A stretch of 64,000 bases of DNA from CAVQCJ01 sp963711005 (lineage in GTDB: Bacteria; Actinomycetota; Actinomycetes; Prado026). Positions 24,346-33,009 of the stretch are shown here, in pieces. The notes below the pieces were generated by a model. It was not told the origin of the DNA and did not search any database. It was given only the letters and a program-made list of their open reading frames with translations. The DNA lies in NCBI GenBank assembly GCA_963711005.1, contig CAVQCJ010000006.1, positions 744,001 to 808,000 on the forward strand. The letters run 5' to 3'. The position numbers and the translations under genes are program-made. How positions within the stretch are numbered: position 1 is the first letter of the stretch; the number at the start of each line of letters is the position of its first letter.

Positions 24346-25458
24346 CGGACCTGCTGCCCGTGCTCGTGCACGAGGTCGACCACGGCGGCGAGCACACCGG
24401 GGTCGGTCTCGGGCAGGACCCCGTGCCCGAGGTTGAAGACGTGCCCGGGCAGCCCGCGGGCGGCGGCCAGCACGGCGTGCACCTGAGCCTGCACCGCCAC
24501 CGGCGGTGCGAAGACGACGGCGGGGTCCAGGTTCCCCTGCAGCGCGACGTCCGGCCCGACCCTGCCCGCGGCCACGTCCAGCGGCACCCGGAAGTCGACG
24601 CCCACGACGTCCGCGCCGGCCTCGCGCATCGCGCCGAGCAGCTCGCCGGTGCCCACGCCGAAGTGGATCCGCGGCACCTCCCGGCCGACCTCGGCGGCGG
24701 TCCGCGCCACGGCCGAGAGCACCGTCGCTCGAGTGCGGCAGGACGTACTCGCGGTAGTCGGCCTCCGACAGCGCGCCCGCCCAGGAGTCGAACAGCTGCA
24801 CGGCGGCCGCGCCCGCGCGGACCTGCACGGCGAGGAAGTCGGCGGCGATCCCCGCGAGCCGGCCCAGCAGGTCGTGCCACAGCCGCGGGTCCCCGTACAT
24901 CAGCGCCTTGGTGCGTTCGTGGTTGCGGCTCGGACCGCCCTCGACGAGGTACGACGCCAGCGTGAACGGCGCGCCCGCGAACCCGATCAGCGGAGTTCCG
25001 CCGAGCTCGGCCGCGAGCAGCCGGACCGCCTGCGCGACGGGTTCGACCGCGTCCTCGTCCAGCGGGCGCAGCACAGCCAGGCCGGGCCGGTCCCGGATCG
25101 GCGTCGCCACCACCGGTCCGACGCCCGGCTCGATGTCCAGGTCGACCCCGACCGCCTTCAGCGGGACCACGATGTCGCTGAAGAGGATCGCCGCGTCGAC
25201 GCCGTACCGCCGCACCGGCTGCAGGGTCAGCTCGGCGACCAGGTCCGGGCGCAGGCAGGCGTCGAGCATCCCGGTCCCCGCCCGCGCAGCGCGGTACTCC
25301 GGCAGCGAGCGGCCGGCCTGCCGCATGAACCACACCGGGGTGTACGGCACCGGTTCGCGTCGGCAGGCGCGCAGGAACGCCGAGTCCCGCACCCCGGCGG
25401 GTTCGACGGCTGGCTGCACGGCGGTCACGTCGCCGATCGTTTCATGCGGCGTGCTCAC
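24342..25458 (-). CDS. hemE: Uroporphyrinogen decarboxylase HemE, one frameshift
   Basis: Removes four carboxyl groups from uroporphyrinogen III to give coproporphyrinogen III in the cytoplasm. GTG start at 25458 overlaps the EamA stop (GTGA). The N-terminal part has PVWFMRQAGRSLPEY, the substrate-anchoring arginine region, FSDIVVPLKAVGVDL with the catalytic Asp, and FAGAPFTLASYLVEGG. The C-terminal part resumes in another frame at VLSAVARTAAEVGREVPRIH and ends in LGHGVLPETDPGVLAAVVDLV. The switch is near 24722-24735, and the span is 1 base longer than a multiple of three, so one extra base explains it. An essential gene, hence probably a sequence error. Confidence 0.93.
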
Positions 25459-26306
25459 ACGCCGCCGCTGGCGATGAGCGCGACCCCCGCGAGCGCGGAC
25501 ACCACGCCCACGTTCTGCACGCGCCGCATCCGCTCGCCGTGGACGAACCGGGCCAGCAGCACGGTCGCGACGGGGTACAGCGAGCCGAGGACGGCGACCA
25601 GCGAGACCAGCCCGGTGCGGCTGGCCAGGGTGAAGAGGCCGTTCGCGGTCGCGTCCCCGACCCCGATCACCATCAGCAGCGGCACGTCCCGTCGGCCCAG
25701 CCCGCCGCTGCTGCGGACGACCAGCACCACGACGACCGCGATGAGCAGGCTCGCCGACCGCTGCGTCACCAGCGTCATGGTCACGCTGTAGTGGCCGCCC
25801 TTGGCCAGCAGCCACAGCACCAGGCCGAAGCCCACGGCCGACCCCAGGGCGAGCAGCAGCGAACGGGCACCGCCGCGCGCTCCGCCCGTCTCGACCGCGC
25901 GGATCTCCGGTCCGCTCGCAAGCACGACGCCGGCGATCGCGAGCCCGACCCCGACCAGCTGGAGGGGGTGCGGCCGGTCGCCGCCGATCAGCCCGAACGT
26001 CACCGGCACGACGACACCGGTGGCGGCGATCGGGGCGACCACCCCCATCGTCCCGGTGGCCAGAGCGGCGTAGAAGGCCACCAGCGAGACCATGCCGATC
26101 AAGCCGGCCGCGAACGCCCACGGCAGGTACCCGGTCGGGTCGTCGAACGCACCGGTGGCCACCGCGAACGGGAGCACCAGGAGCAGCGAGAGCACCTGCG
26201 AGGCGGCCACCACCGCGACTGCGTGCGCCCTGCGGGTCAGCGTGCCGCCGAGGAAGTCCGCCGAGCCCCACATCACGCTGGACAGCAGGGCGAGTACGGC
26301 AGGCAT
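25455..26306 (-). CDS. EamA-family (DMT superfamily) transporter
   Basis: 283 residues, ten membrane helices in two EamA repeats (first WGSADFLGG to about 130, second from LLLALGSAVGFGLVLWLLA). It is probably an exporter or importer of a small metabolite. Start ATG at 26306; TAGGCT lies 9 bases before it on the minus strand (26316-26321), so the message may be nearly leaderless. Its stop overlaps the hemE start (GTGA), placing it first in the heme operon; whether it moves a heme precursor is unknown and not shown by the sequence. Confidence 0.93.
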   Translation of the reverse strand: MPAVLALLSSVMWGSADFLGGTLTRRAHAVAVVAASQVLSLLLVLPFAVATGAFDDPTGYLPWAFAAGLIGMVSLVAFYAALATGTMGVVAPIAATGVVVPVTFGLIGGDRPHPLQLVGVGLAIAGVVLASGPEIRAVETGGARGGARSLLLALGSAVGFGLVLWLLAKGGHYSVTMTLVTQRSASLLIAVVVVLVVRSSGGLGRRDVPLLMVIGVGDATANGLFTLASRTGLVSLVAVLGSLYPVATVLLARFVHGERMRRVQNVGVVSALAGVALIASGGV

Positions 26307-26389
26307 GGTCCGGCGAGCCTAGCGGCGGGACACGCCGCCGACGCGGCGCGCTCCCGGCGTCGCCGAGGTCCTGGCCATACCCTGCGAGG

Positions 26390-27011
26390 GTGAGCAGCGG
26401 ACCGGGTCAGGGCGGTTCCGGGGAGCGAGGTTCGGCCGAGCTCCCGGAGGCGTTCCAGCGCGCCCTCGAGGCGCTGCGCTCGGTCCGGCTGCGGCCCGAG
26501 GTCGACCTCGAGGAGACCCCCGCTCCGCAGCGGCTGGCCCCGCACGCGGTCGCACTGTCCGCGGACGTCCTGGCGCCCGACGACAGCGAGCTCGGCACCG
26601 GGCGGTTCGTCCTCCTGCACGACCCGGCCGGCCACGAGACCTGGCAGGGCACGTTCCGGGTGGTCACCTTCGTCCGCGCCACCGCTCGAGCCCGAGCTCG
26701 CCAGCGACCCGATGGTCCCGTCCGTGGGCTGGTCCTGGCTGATGGAGGCCCTGGAGGCCCACTCGGTCCCGTACAGCGCCGCCAGCGGGACCGTGACCCG
26801 AGTGGTCTCCGAGCCGTTCGGCACCATGTCGGAGCGGCAGGCCACCGCCGAGCTGGAGATCCGCGCGTCGTGGACGGCGCCGGACTCCCGGATCGGCCCG
26901 CACCTGGAGGCCTGGGGGGACCTGCTGGCCACCGTCTGCGGTCTGCCGCCCCTGGTGTCCGGCGTGGTCGCCAGCCTCCCGCACCGATCCGGCTCGCGCC
27001 GCACCCGCTGA
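26390..27011 (+). CDS. DUF3000 protein, one frameshift
   Basis: An actinobacterial protein of unknown function, typically next to RNase D, as here. GTG start at 26390 with TACCCT 6 bases before it (26378-26383), so probably leaderless. First frame: LPEAFQRALEALRSVRLRPE to HETWQGTFRVVTFVRA. It continues in a second frame from LEPELASDPMVPSVGWSWLM to GVVASLPHRSGSRRTR. The switch is at about 26685-26692 and the span has one base too many. The signatures around FRVVTFVRA and GWSWLMEALEAH, and the final GVVASLP, support the family. Confidence 0.88.
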
Positions 27012-27094
27012 GCGCCGGTCCGGCGGGCTTCAGGAGCCCCGGCCGCGCGCCGATGACTTCCGGGACAGGGGCACTTCTGGTTTCGGGAGGACGG

Positions 27095-27721
27095 GTGAGC
27101 GCACTCGTCGAGCAGCGGGGCGTGCCGGCAGGCATCCGGTCCCCGCGGTTCTCGGCGCTGGTCGCGATCGGCGACGCAGCGCTGCGCGATGACGTCGTCC
27201 GCGGGCTCACCACGCTCGGCGCAGCCGACGTCCTGGAAGCGGGCAGCGTGGCCGAGGCCAGGGCCCGGACCCGGCTGGGTCCGGCGCGCGACCTGCTGGT
27301 CGTCGAGATCGCGCTCCCGGACGGCTCCGGGGTGTCGCTCATGAACGAGCTGCGAGCGGTCGGGTGGCAGCGGTGCATCGCGCTGGCCTCCGACGGGGAC
27401 CCGTTCTCGGTACGAGCCGCGCTCGCGGCGGGGGTGCGCGGATTCGTCGTCAACCATGCCGCCGCGCGGTCGGCCGGGTCCCCCGGGATCGTCCCGGCCG
27501 GCCGGGGCAGCATGACCGCGGGCGTCGACGGCCTCTCGGCCCGCGAGATCGAGGTGCTCGGTCTGGTCGCCTGCGGGCGATCGAACAGGGACATCGGGGC
27601 CGAGCTGCACCTGTCCGCCCTGACGGTGAAGAGCCACCTGGCCCGCATCGCGCGCAAGCTCGGCACCGGCGACCGCGCCGAGATGGTCGCGGTCGCGCTC
27701 CGCGCCGGCGTGATCAAGTAA
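27095..27721 (+). CDS. LuxR-type regulator with receiver-like domain lacking the phospho-aspartate
   Basis: 208 residues from the GTG at 27095, with GGGAGG 4 bases upstream. Residues 18-130 follow a response-regulator receiver fold (FSALVAIGDAALRDDVVRGL, then DLLVVEIALPDGSGVSLMNE, then CIALASDGDPFSVRAALAAG), but the usual phosphorylated Asp is Glu71. Residues 145-205 are a LuxR helix-turn-helix (GLSAREIEVLGLVACGRSNR, DIGAELHLSALTVKSHLARI). It probably binds DNA without classical phosphorylation. A regulator of this kind between DUF3000 and rnd is a recurrent actinobacterial arrangement. Targets unknown. Confidence 0.9.
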   Translation: MSALVEQRGVPAGIRSPRFSALVAIGDAALRDDVVRGLTTLGAADVLEAGSVAEARARTRLGPARDLLVVEIALPDGSGVSLMNELRAVGWQRCIALASDGDPFSVRAALAAGVRGFVVNHAAARSAGSPGIVPAGRGSMTAGVDGLSAREIEVLGLVACGRSNRDIGAELHLSALTVKSHLARIARKLGTGDRAEMVAVALRAGVIK

Positions 27722-27748
27722 CCGATCCGCGCCCGACCTGCCGCCCCC

Positions 27749-27781
27749 GACCCACCGCCGACCCACCGCCGACCCACCGCC
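27749..27781. repeat. Three tandem 11-bp units GACCCACCGCC
   Basis: Perfect tandem repeats in the gap between the LuxR regulator and rnd, 31 bases before the rnd -10 hexamer. No function is apparent. Confidence 0.85.
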
Positions 27782-27823
27782 GACGAGGCGCGCCGAGCGC
27801 TCGGCTCGGACTACGGTGACCGG

Positions 27824-29092
27824 GTGACGGAAACAGCCGAGGAGGTCGCCGAGCCCGGCGACCCCGGCGAGATCGCCGGCCCGGTCGCCGTCCCGCTGCT
27901 CGAGCCGCGCGAGGGCGTACCGCCGGTCGTGGCCGGCCCCACCATGCTCGCCCGTACGGTGGCGGACTTCGCGGCCGGGTCCGGGCCGGTGGCGGTCGAC
28001 GCCGAGCGCGCCTCCGGCTACCGCTACGGCCAGCGGGCCTACCTCGTCCAGCTCCGCCGGCACGGCTCGGGCTCGGCCCTGGTCGACCCGGTCGGGTGCC
28101 CGGACCTGAGCAGCCTGGGGGCCGTGCTCGCCGACGCCGAGTGGGTCCTGCACGCGGCCAGCCAGGACCTGCCCTGCCTGGCCGAGCTCGGGATGCGGCC
28201 GACCCGGCTGTTCGACACCGAGCTGGCCGGCCGCCTGGCCGGCTACCCCCGGGTGGGACTGGGACCACTGGTCGAGAACGTGCTCGGGCTCGCCCTGGAG
28301 AAGGGGCACGCGGCGGCCGACTGGTCGACGCGGCCGCTGCCGGCGCCGTGGCTGCGGTACGCCGCCCTGGACGTCGAGGTCCTGGTCGAGCTCCGGGACG
28401 CGCTGGAGGCGGTGCTGGCCGAGCAGGGCAAGCTGGGCTGGGCCCGGCAGGAGTTCGCCGCGATCGTCGCCGCCCCGCCCAGCGAGCCGAGGGTGGACCC
28501 GTGGCGGCGGACCTCGGGGCTGCACCGGGTCCGGCGGCGGCGCCAGATGGCGGTCGTCCGGGCGCTGTGGGAGGCCCGGGACGCGATGGCGCGCAGGCGC
28601 GACATCGCCCCCGGACGGGTGCTGCCCGACACCGCGCTCGTGGACGCCGCGATGGCGCAGCCCACGACGTCGGCCGGGCTGTCGGCGGTCGCGCCGTTCA
28701 ACGGGCAGCGCACCCGGCGCAACCTCGACTACTGGTGGGCCGCCGTCGAGTCCGCGTACGCACTCTCCGAGGACGACCTCCCGGCGCCGAGCATCCCGTC
28801 GGACGCTCCGCCGCCGGCCCGGGCCTGGCCGGACCGGGACCCGGTCGCCGCGGCCCGGCTCTCCGCGGCCAGGACCGCCGTCGCCGCCATCGCCGACGAG
28901 CACGGCCTGCCGGTGGAGAACCTGCTCGCCCCGGACTCCGTCCGGCGGCTGTGCTGGGAGCCGCCGGCCGACCTGGGGCCGACCGGGATCGACGCAGTCC
29001 TCGCCGAGCTGGGCGCCCGGGCCTGGCAGCGCGAGCTGACCTCGGCCGCGCTGTCCGGGTCGCTGGTACGGCTGCGCGACCACTCGGCGTGA
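27824..29092 (+). CDS. rnd: Ribonuclease D-like 3'-5' exonuclease
   Basis: 422 residues. N-terminal DEDDy exonuclease domain: VAVDAERASGYRYG (Asp and Glu of Exo I), LHAASQDLPCLAELG (Exo II Asp) and YAALDVEVLVELRDAL (Exo III Tyr and Asp). A HRDC domain follows at about 225-300 (RQMAVVRALWEARDAMARRR, APGRVLPDTALVDAAM). The C-terminal 100 residues form the extended helical part found in actinobacterial members. It trims 3' ends of structured RNAs such as tRNA precursors. GTG start with TACGGT 6 bases before it (27812-27817), probably leaderless. The stop overlaps the next gene (GTGA). Confidence 0.93.
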   Translation: MTETAEEVAEPGDPGEIAGPVAVPLLEPREGVPPVVAGPTMLARTVADFAAGSGPVAVDAERASGYRYGQRAYLVQLRRHGSGSALVDPVGCPDLSSLGAVLADAEWVLHAASQDLPCLAELGMRPTRLFDTELAGRLAGYPRVGLGPLVENVLGLALEKGHAAADWSTRPLPAPWLRYAALDVEVLVELRDALEAVLAEQGKLGWARQEFAAIVAAPPSEPRVDPWRRTSGLHRVRRRRQMAVVRALWEARDAMARRRDIAPGRVLPDTALVDAAMAQPTTSAGLSAVAPFNGQRTRRNLDYWWAAVESAYALSEDDLPAPSIPSDAPPPARAWPDRDPVAAARLSAARTAVAAIADEHGLPVENLLAPDSVRRLCWEPPADLGPTGIDAVLAELGARAWQRELTSAALSGSLVRLRDHSA

Positions 29093-29598
29093 GCGACGGC
29101 CCACGGCTACGGCTGGAACGGCTCGGCCTCGCCAGGGCCAAGGCGCTGGCCGCCGGTGACCTCTCCAGCCTCGACCCGGCCCCGGGCTGGCCGCACGACG
29201 ACACGCTCGACGCGGTCCGGATGGACGCCGAGCACGCCACGACGGACGAGGAGACGGGCTTCCTGGCCGTCCTCGTCGACACCGGTCAGGTCGTCGGGGA
29301 CGCGGGCTGGAAGGGCGGCCCGGACGACAGCGGCACGGCCGAGATCGGCTACGGGCTCGCTGCGCCGTTCCGCGGTCGGGGGCTGGGCACCGAGCTGGTC
29401 GGGCTGGTGTCCGAGTGGGCGAGCCGCCAGCCGGGGGTGACCCGGTTGTCCGCTGAGGTGCTCGTCGGCAACGAGCCGTCGCTGCGGGCGTTGCTGCGCA
29501 ACGGCTTCACCCTGGCCGGGCGCCGGCACGACCTGCTCCTGTACGCCCGCGACGTCGTCCCGGCCGGCCGGTCGCAGCCGGTGGTTACCCGCGAGTAG
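29089..29598 (+). CDS. GNAT-family N-acetyltransferase
   Basis: 169 residues from the GTG at 29089, overlapping the rnd stop. RimJ/RimL-like layout: short N-terminus RLRLERLGLARAKALAAGDL, then GDAGWKGGPDDSGTAEIGYG, the acetyl-CoA loop PFRGRGLGTELVGLVSEWA at about 101-119, and the C-terminal NEPSLRALLRNGFTLAGRR, where N-x-x-S and GF are typical. It acetylates an unknown protein or small molecule. Confidence 0.9.
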   Translation: MSDGPRLRLERLGLARAKALAAGDLSSLDPAPGWPHDDTLDAVRMDAEHATTDEETGFLAVLVDTGQVVGDAGWKGGPDDSGTAEIGYGLAAPFRGRGLGTELVGLVSEWASRQPGVTRLSAEVLVGNEPSLRALLRNGFTLAGRRHDLLLYARDVVPAGRSQPVVTRE

Positions 29599-29662
29599 CA
29601 TTCGGGACGAGGCCCCGCTCCGGGGCTCGCGCACCTTCGGCCAGCCTCCCCGAGGAGCATCG

Positions 29663-30865
29663 GTGGCTCGTACGTCCCGCGACGTCGTGTTCGTCGACGG
29701 GGTCCGGACTCCCTTCGGGAAGGCCGGGCCGAACGGCATCTACGCGCAGACCCGCGCGGACGACCTGGTCGTCCGCTGCATCCGCGAACTGCTGCGCCGC
29801 AACCCGCAGCTGCCGCCCGAGCGCGTCGACGACGTGGCGGTGGCCGCGACGACGCAGACCGGCGACCAGGGACTCACGATCGGGCGCACCGCGGCGCTTC
29901 TGGCCGGGCTGCCGCGGTCGGTTCCCGGGTACGCGATCGACCGGATGTGCGCCGGCGCGATGACAGCGGTCACCACGACCGCGGGCGGGATCGCGTTCGG
30001 GGCGTACGACGTGGTGGTCGCCGGCGGGGTCGAGCACATGGGTCACCACCCGATGGGCAGCGGCGTCGACCCCAACCCGCGTTTCCTGGCCGAGCGACTG
30101 GTGGACGCCTCAGCCCTCGTGATGGGCAACACGGCGGAGAACCTGCACGACCGCTTCCCGCACCTGACCCGGGAGCGCGCCGACGCGTTCGCGCTGGCCA
30201 GCCAGGAGCGCACCGCGAAGGCGTACGCGGACGGGCTGCTGCAGCCCGACCTGGTGCCGGTCGCGACCCGGTCTCCGGAGCAGGGGTGGGGCTACGCGGA
30301 CGTCGACGAGCCACCGCGCCCGGGAACCACGATGGACGGGCTGGCCGCTCTGAAGACCCCGTTCCGGCCGCACGGCCGGGTCACCGCCGGGAACGCCGCC
30401 GGGCTCAACGACGGCGCGACGGCGTGCCTGCTGGCCGCCGAGGAGGTGGCCGACGAGCTCGGCCTGCCGAAGCGGATGCGGCTGGTGTCGTTCGCGTTCG
30501 CCGGCGTCGAGCCGGAGGTGATGGGGGTCGGACCCGTCCCGGCCACCGAGAAGGCCCTCGCGAAGGCCGGCCTGCGCATCGACGACATCGGGCGGTTCGA
30601 GGTCAACGAGGCGTTCGCGGTCCAGGTGCTGGCCTTCCTCGACCACTTCGGGATCGCGGACGACGACCCCCGCGTGAACCCGCGCGGCGGCGCGATCGCC
30701 GTCGGGCACCCGCTGGCGTCCTCCGGGGTCCGGCTCATGACCAACCTGTCCCGCGAGCTCGAGGCGCACCCCGAGGTCCGCTACGGCCTGACCACGATGT
30801 GCATCGGCCTGGGCATGGGCGGGACCGTCATCTGGGAGAACACGGCATGGGAGGGCGCCCGGTGA
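29663..30865 (+). CDS. fadA: Acetyl-CoA acyltransferase (3-ketoacyl-CoA thiolase)
   Basis: 400 residues. It catalyses the last step of fatty acid beta-oxidation, thiolytic cleavage of 3-ketoacyl-CoA. Catalytic Cys in DRMCAGAMTAV (about 96), NEAFAVQVLAF, the His in GGAIAVGHPLASSGVR, and the second Cys in TMCIGLGMGG. GTG start with GAGGAG five bases upstream. The stop overlaps the start of fadB by four bases (GTGA), the usual fadA-fadB operon of actinomycetes. Confidence 0.96.
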   Translation: MARTSRDVVFVDGVRTPFGKAGPNGIYAQTRADDLVVRCIRELLRRNPQLPPERVDDVAVAATTQTGDQGLTIGRTAALLAGLPRSVPGYAIDRMCAGAMTAVTTTAGGIAFGAYDVVVAGGVEHMGHHPMGSGVDPNPRFLAERLVDASALVMGNTAENLHDRFPHLTRERADAFALASQERTAKAYADGLLQPDLVPVATRSPEQGWGYADVDEPPRPGTTMDGLAALKTPFRPHGRVTAGNAAGLNDGATACLLAAEEVADELGLPKRMRLVSFAFAGVEPEVMGVGPVPATEKALAKAGLRIDDIGRFEVNEAFAVQVLAFLDHFGIADDDPRVNPRGGAIAVGHPLASSGVRLMTNLSRELEAHPEVRYGLTTMCIGLGMGGTVIWENTAWEGAR

Positions 30866-32992
30866 GCGCGCAGACCACGACCACCGCAACCGCGGGCACC
30901 GACCTTCCGGACGAGGTGGTCACGCGCGCACTCGTTCGCATCGTGGACCTGCCGTACGGCGCGGGCGCGGCAGCGCTGGTCACGCTCGACAACGGCATGG
31001 ACCACACCCGTCCCAGCACGTTCGGACCGGGCGGTCTGGCCAGCCTGTCCGCGGCGCTGGACGACGTCGCTGGACGGGCCGAGCGCCACGAGATCACGGC
31101 GGTGCTGCTCACCGGCAAGCCGTTCGTGCTCGCCGTGGGCGCGGACCTGTCCGGGGTCCCGCAGGCGCGCGAGCGGGAGCAGGCCCTGGCGATCGGCCGC
31201 GAGGGCCACCGGGTGTTCCGGCGGCTCGGCGAGCTGCCGGTCCCGTCCTTCGCGCTCGTCAACGGCGCCGCCATGGGCGGCGGCCTCGAGGTGGCGCTGC
31301 ACTGCACCTACCGGACGGTGTCGTCGGGTGCGGCCGCGGTGAGCCTGCCCGAGTGCTTCCTCGGGCTGGTCCCGGGGTGGGGCGGTACGCAGCTGCTGCC
31401 GAACCTCGTCGGCGCGGACCGCGCCGTCACGGTGATCGTCGAGAACGCCCTCAACCAGAACCGACAGCTCAAGCCCCGTCAGGTGCTCGAGCTCGGCCTC
31501 GCGGACGCGATGTTCGAGCCGGCCGACTTCCTCGAGGAGTCGATCGGCTGGGCCGCCCGCGTGCTGACCGGCGCAGAGCAGGTGCAGCGTCCCGAGGTCG
31601 ACCGGTCCGAGGCGACGTGGTCGGCCGCGGTGGCCAGGGGCCGGGCCATCGCGGACGCCAGGACGCACGGCTACGCACCGGCGCCCTACCGCGCGCTCGA
31701 GCTCATCGGGCTCGCCCGCACCGCCGACCGCGACATCGGCTTCGCCGCCGAGGACGAGGCGCTCGCCGACCTGGTCATGGGCGACGAGCTCCGCGCCGGC
31801 CTGTACGCCTTCGACCTCGTGCAGAAACGCGCGCGCAAGCCCTGTCGGCGCCCCGGACCCGGCCGTGGCGCGGCCGGTGACCAAGGTCGGCATCGTCGGC
31901 GCCGGTCTGATGGCCGGCCAGCTGGCGCTGCTGTTCGCGCAGCGGCTCGAGGTGCCGGTGCTGCTCACTGACCTGGACCAGGCCCGGGTGGACAAGGGCG
32001 TCGCGTACGTGCACGGCGAGATCGACGGCCTGCTGGCGAAGCGGCGCATCGGGCCGGACCAGGCCAACCGGCTGAAGGCCGCGGTGACCGGCTCCACCGA
32101 CACGGCCGGGTTCGCCGACGCGGACTTCGTCATCGAGGCGGTGTTCGAGGAGCTGAAGGTCAAGCAGCAGGTGTTCGCCGAGGTCGAGGGCGTGGTGTCC
32201 GAGCACTGCGTGCTCGCGACGAACACGTCCTCGTTGTCGGTGACCGACATCGCGAGCGGGCTGCGTCACCCCGAGCGGGTCGTGGGCTTCCACTTCTTCA
32301 ACCCGGTCGCCGTGCTCCCGCTGGTCGAAGTCGTCCGCGGGGTGCGCACCGACGACCCGACGCTGGCCACGGCGTTCGCCGTCGGCAAGCGGCTCAAGAA
32401 GTCCTGCGTGCTGGTCAAGGACGCGCCGGCGTTCGTCTTCAACCGGCTGGTCACCCGCGCGCTCGGCGAGGTCGTGGCCGCCATCGACGAGGGCACGCCG
32501 TTCGAGGTCGCGGACGCCGCGGTGGAGGCGCTGGGGCTGCCGATGTCGCCGCTGGTCCTGCTCCAGCTGGTCGGCCCGGCGGTGGCGCTGCACACCGCGC
32601 ACACGCTGCACGAGGCGTTTCCCGGGCGCTTCGGCGCCTCGGCCGGCTTCCAGGCACTGGTCGCGGCGGGCAAGACCGGGGTGTACCTGTGGGAGGACGG
32701 CAAGCCCGTCGTCGATCCCGAGGTGGCCGCGTCGTGGCCACGCGGGGACCGACCCCAGTCAGCGGCCGAGGTCCTCGACCGCGCGCGGGTCGCGCTCGCC
32801 GAAGAGATCCGGCTGATGCTCGACGACGGCGTGGTCGCGCAGCCGCAGGACATCGACCTGTGCCTGCTGCTCGGCGGCGGCTGGGGGTTCTGGAACGGCG
32901 GCATCACCCCGTACCTGGACCGCACCGGCGTGTCCGAACGGGTCACCGGGGAGCGGTTCCTTCCGCCCGGAGTCGCGTCCGTGCCGGGCTGA
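30862..32992 (+). CDS. fadB: Fatty oxidation multifunctional protein (enoyl-CoA hydratase / 3-hydroxyacyl-CoA dehydrogenase), one frameshift
   Basis: N-terminal enoyl-CoA hydratase domain (LTGKPFVLAVGADLSGVP and GAAMGGGLEVALHC form the oxyanion hole; LPECFLGLVPGWGGTQLLP has the Glu region). C-terminal NAD-binding domain VGIVGAGLMAGQLALLFAQ, VIEAVFEELKVKQQVF, TNTSSLSVTDIA, GFHFFNPVAVLPLVEVV with the catalytic His. The frame changes at about 31841-31846: the first part ends DLVQKRARKP and the second resumes VGAPDPAVARPVTK; one extra base (probably the T in CCCTGTCGG) restores a single protein of about 709 residues. Forms a complex with FadA. Confidence 0.93.
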
Positions 32993-33009
32993 CCGGGGAC
33001 CGGTCAGCC
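32987..33009. terminator. Bidirectional hairpin overlapping two stop codons
   Basis: Perfect 10-bp stem GGCTGACCGG / CCGGTCAGCC with loop GGA. It contains the fadB stop (32990-32992) on one strand and the metallopeptidase stop (33004-33006) on the other. Confidence 0.75.

Noticed and set aside
22846..26271. Single open frame of 1141 codons across hemG, part of hemE and the EamA gene
   Set aside because: Only the hemG part and the first part of hemE are real in this frame; the rest is the shadow of the transporter gene and out-of-frame hemE sequence joined by the hemE frameshift.
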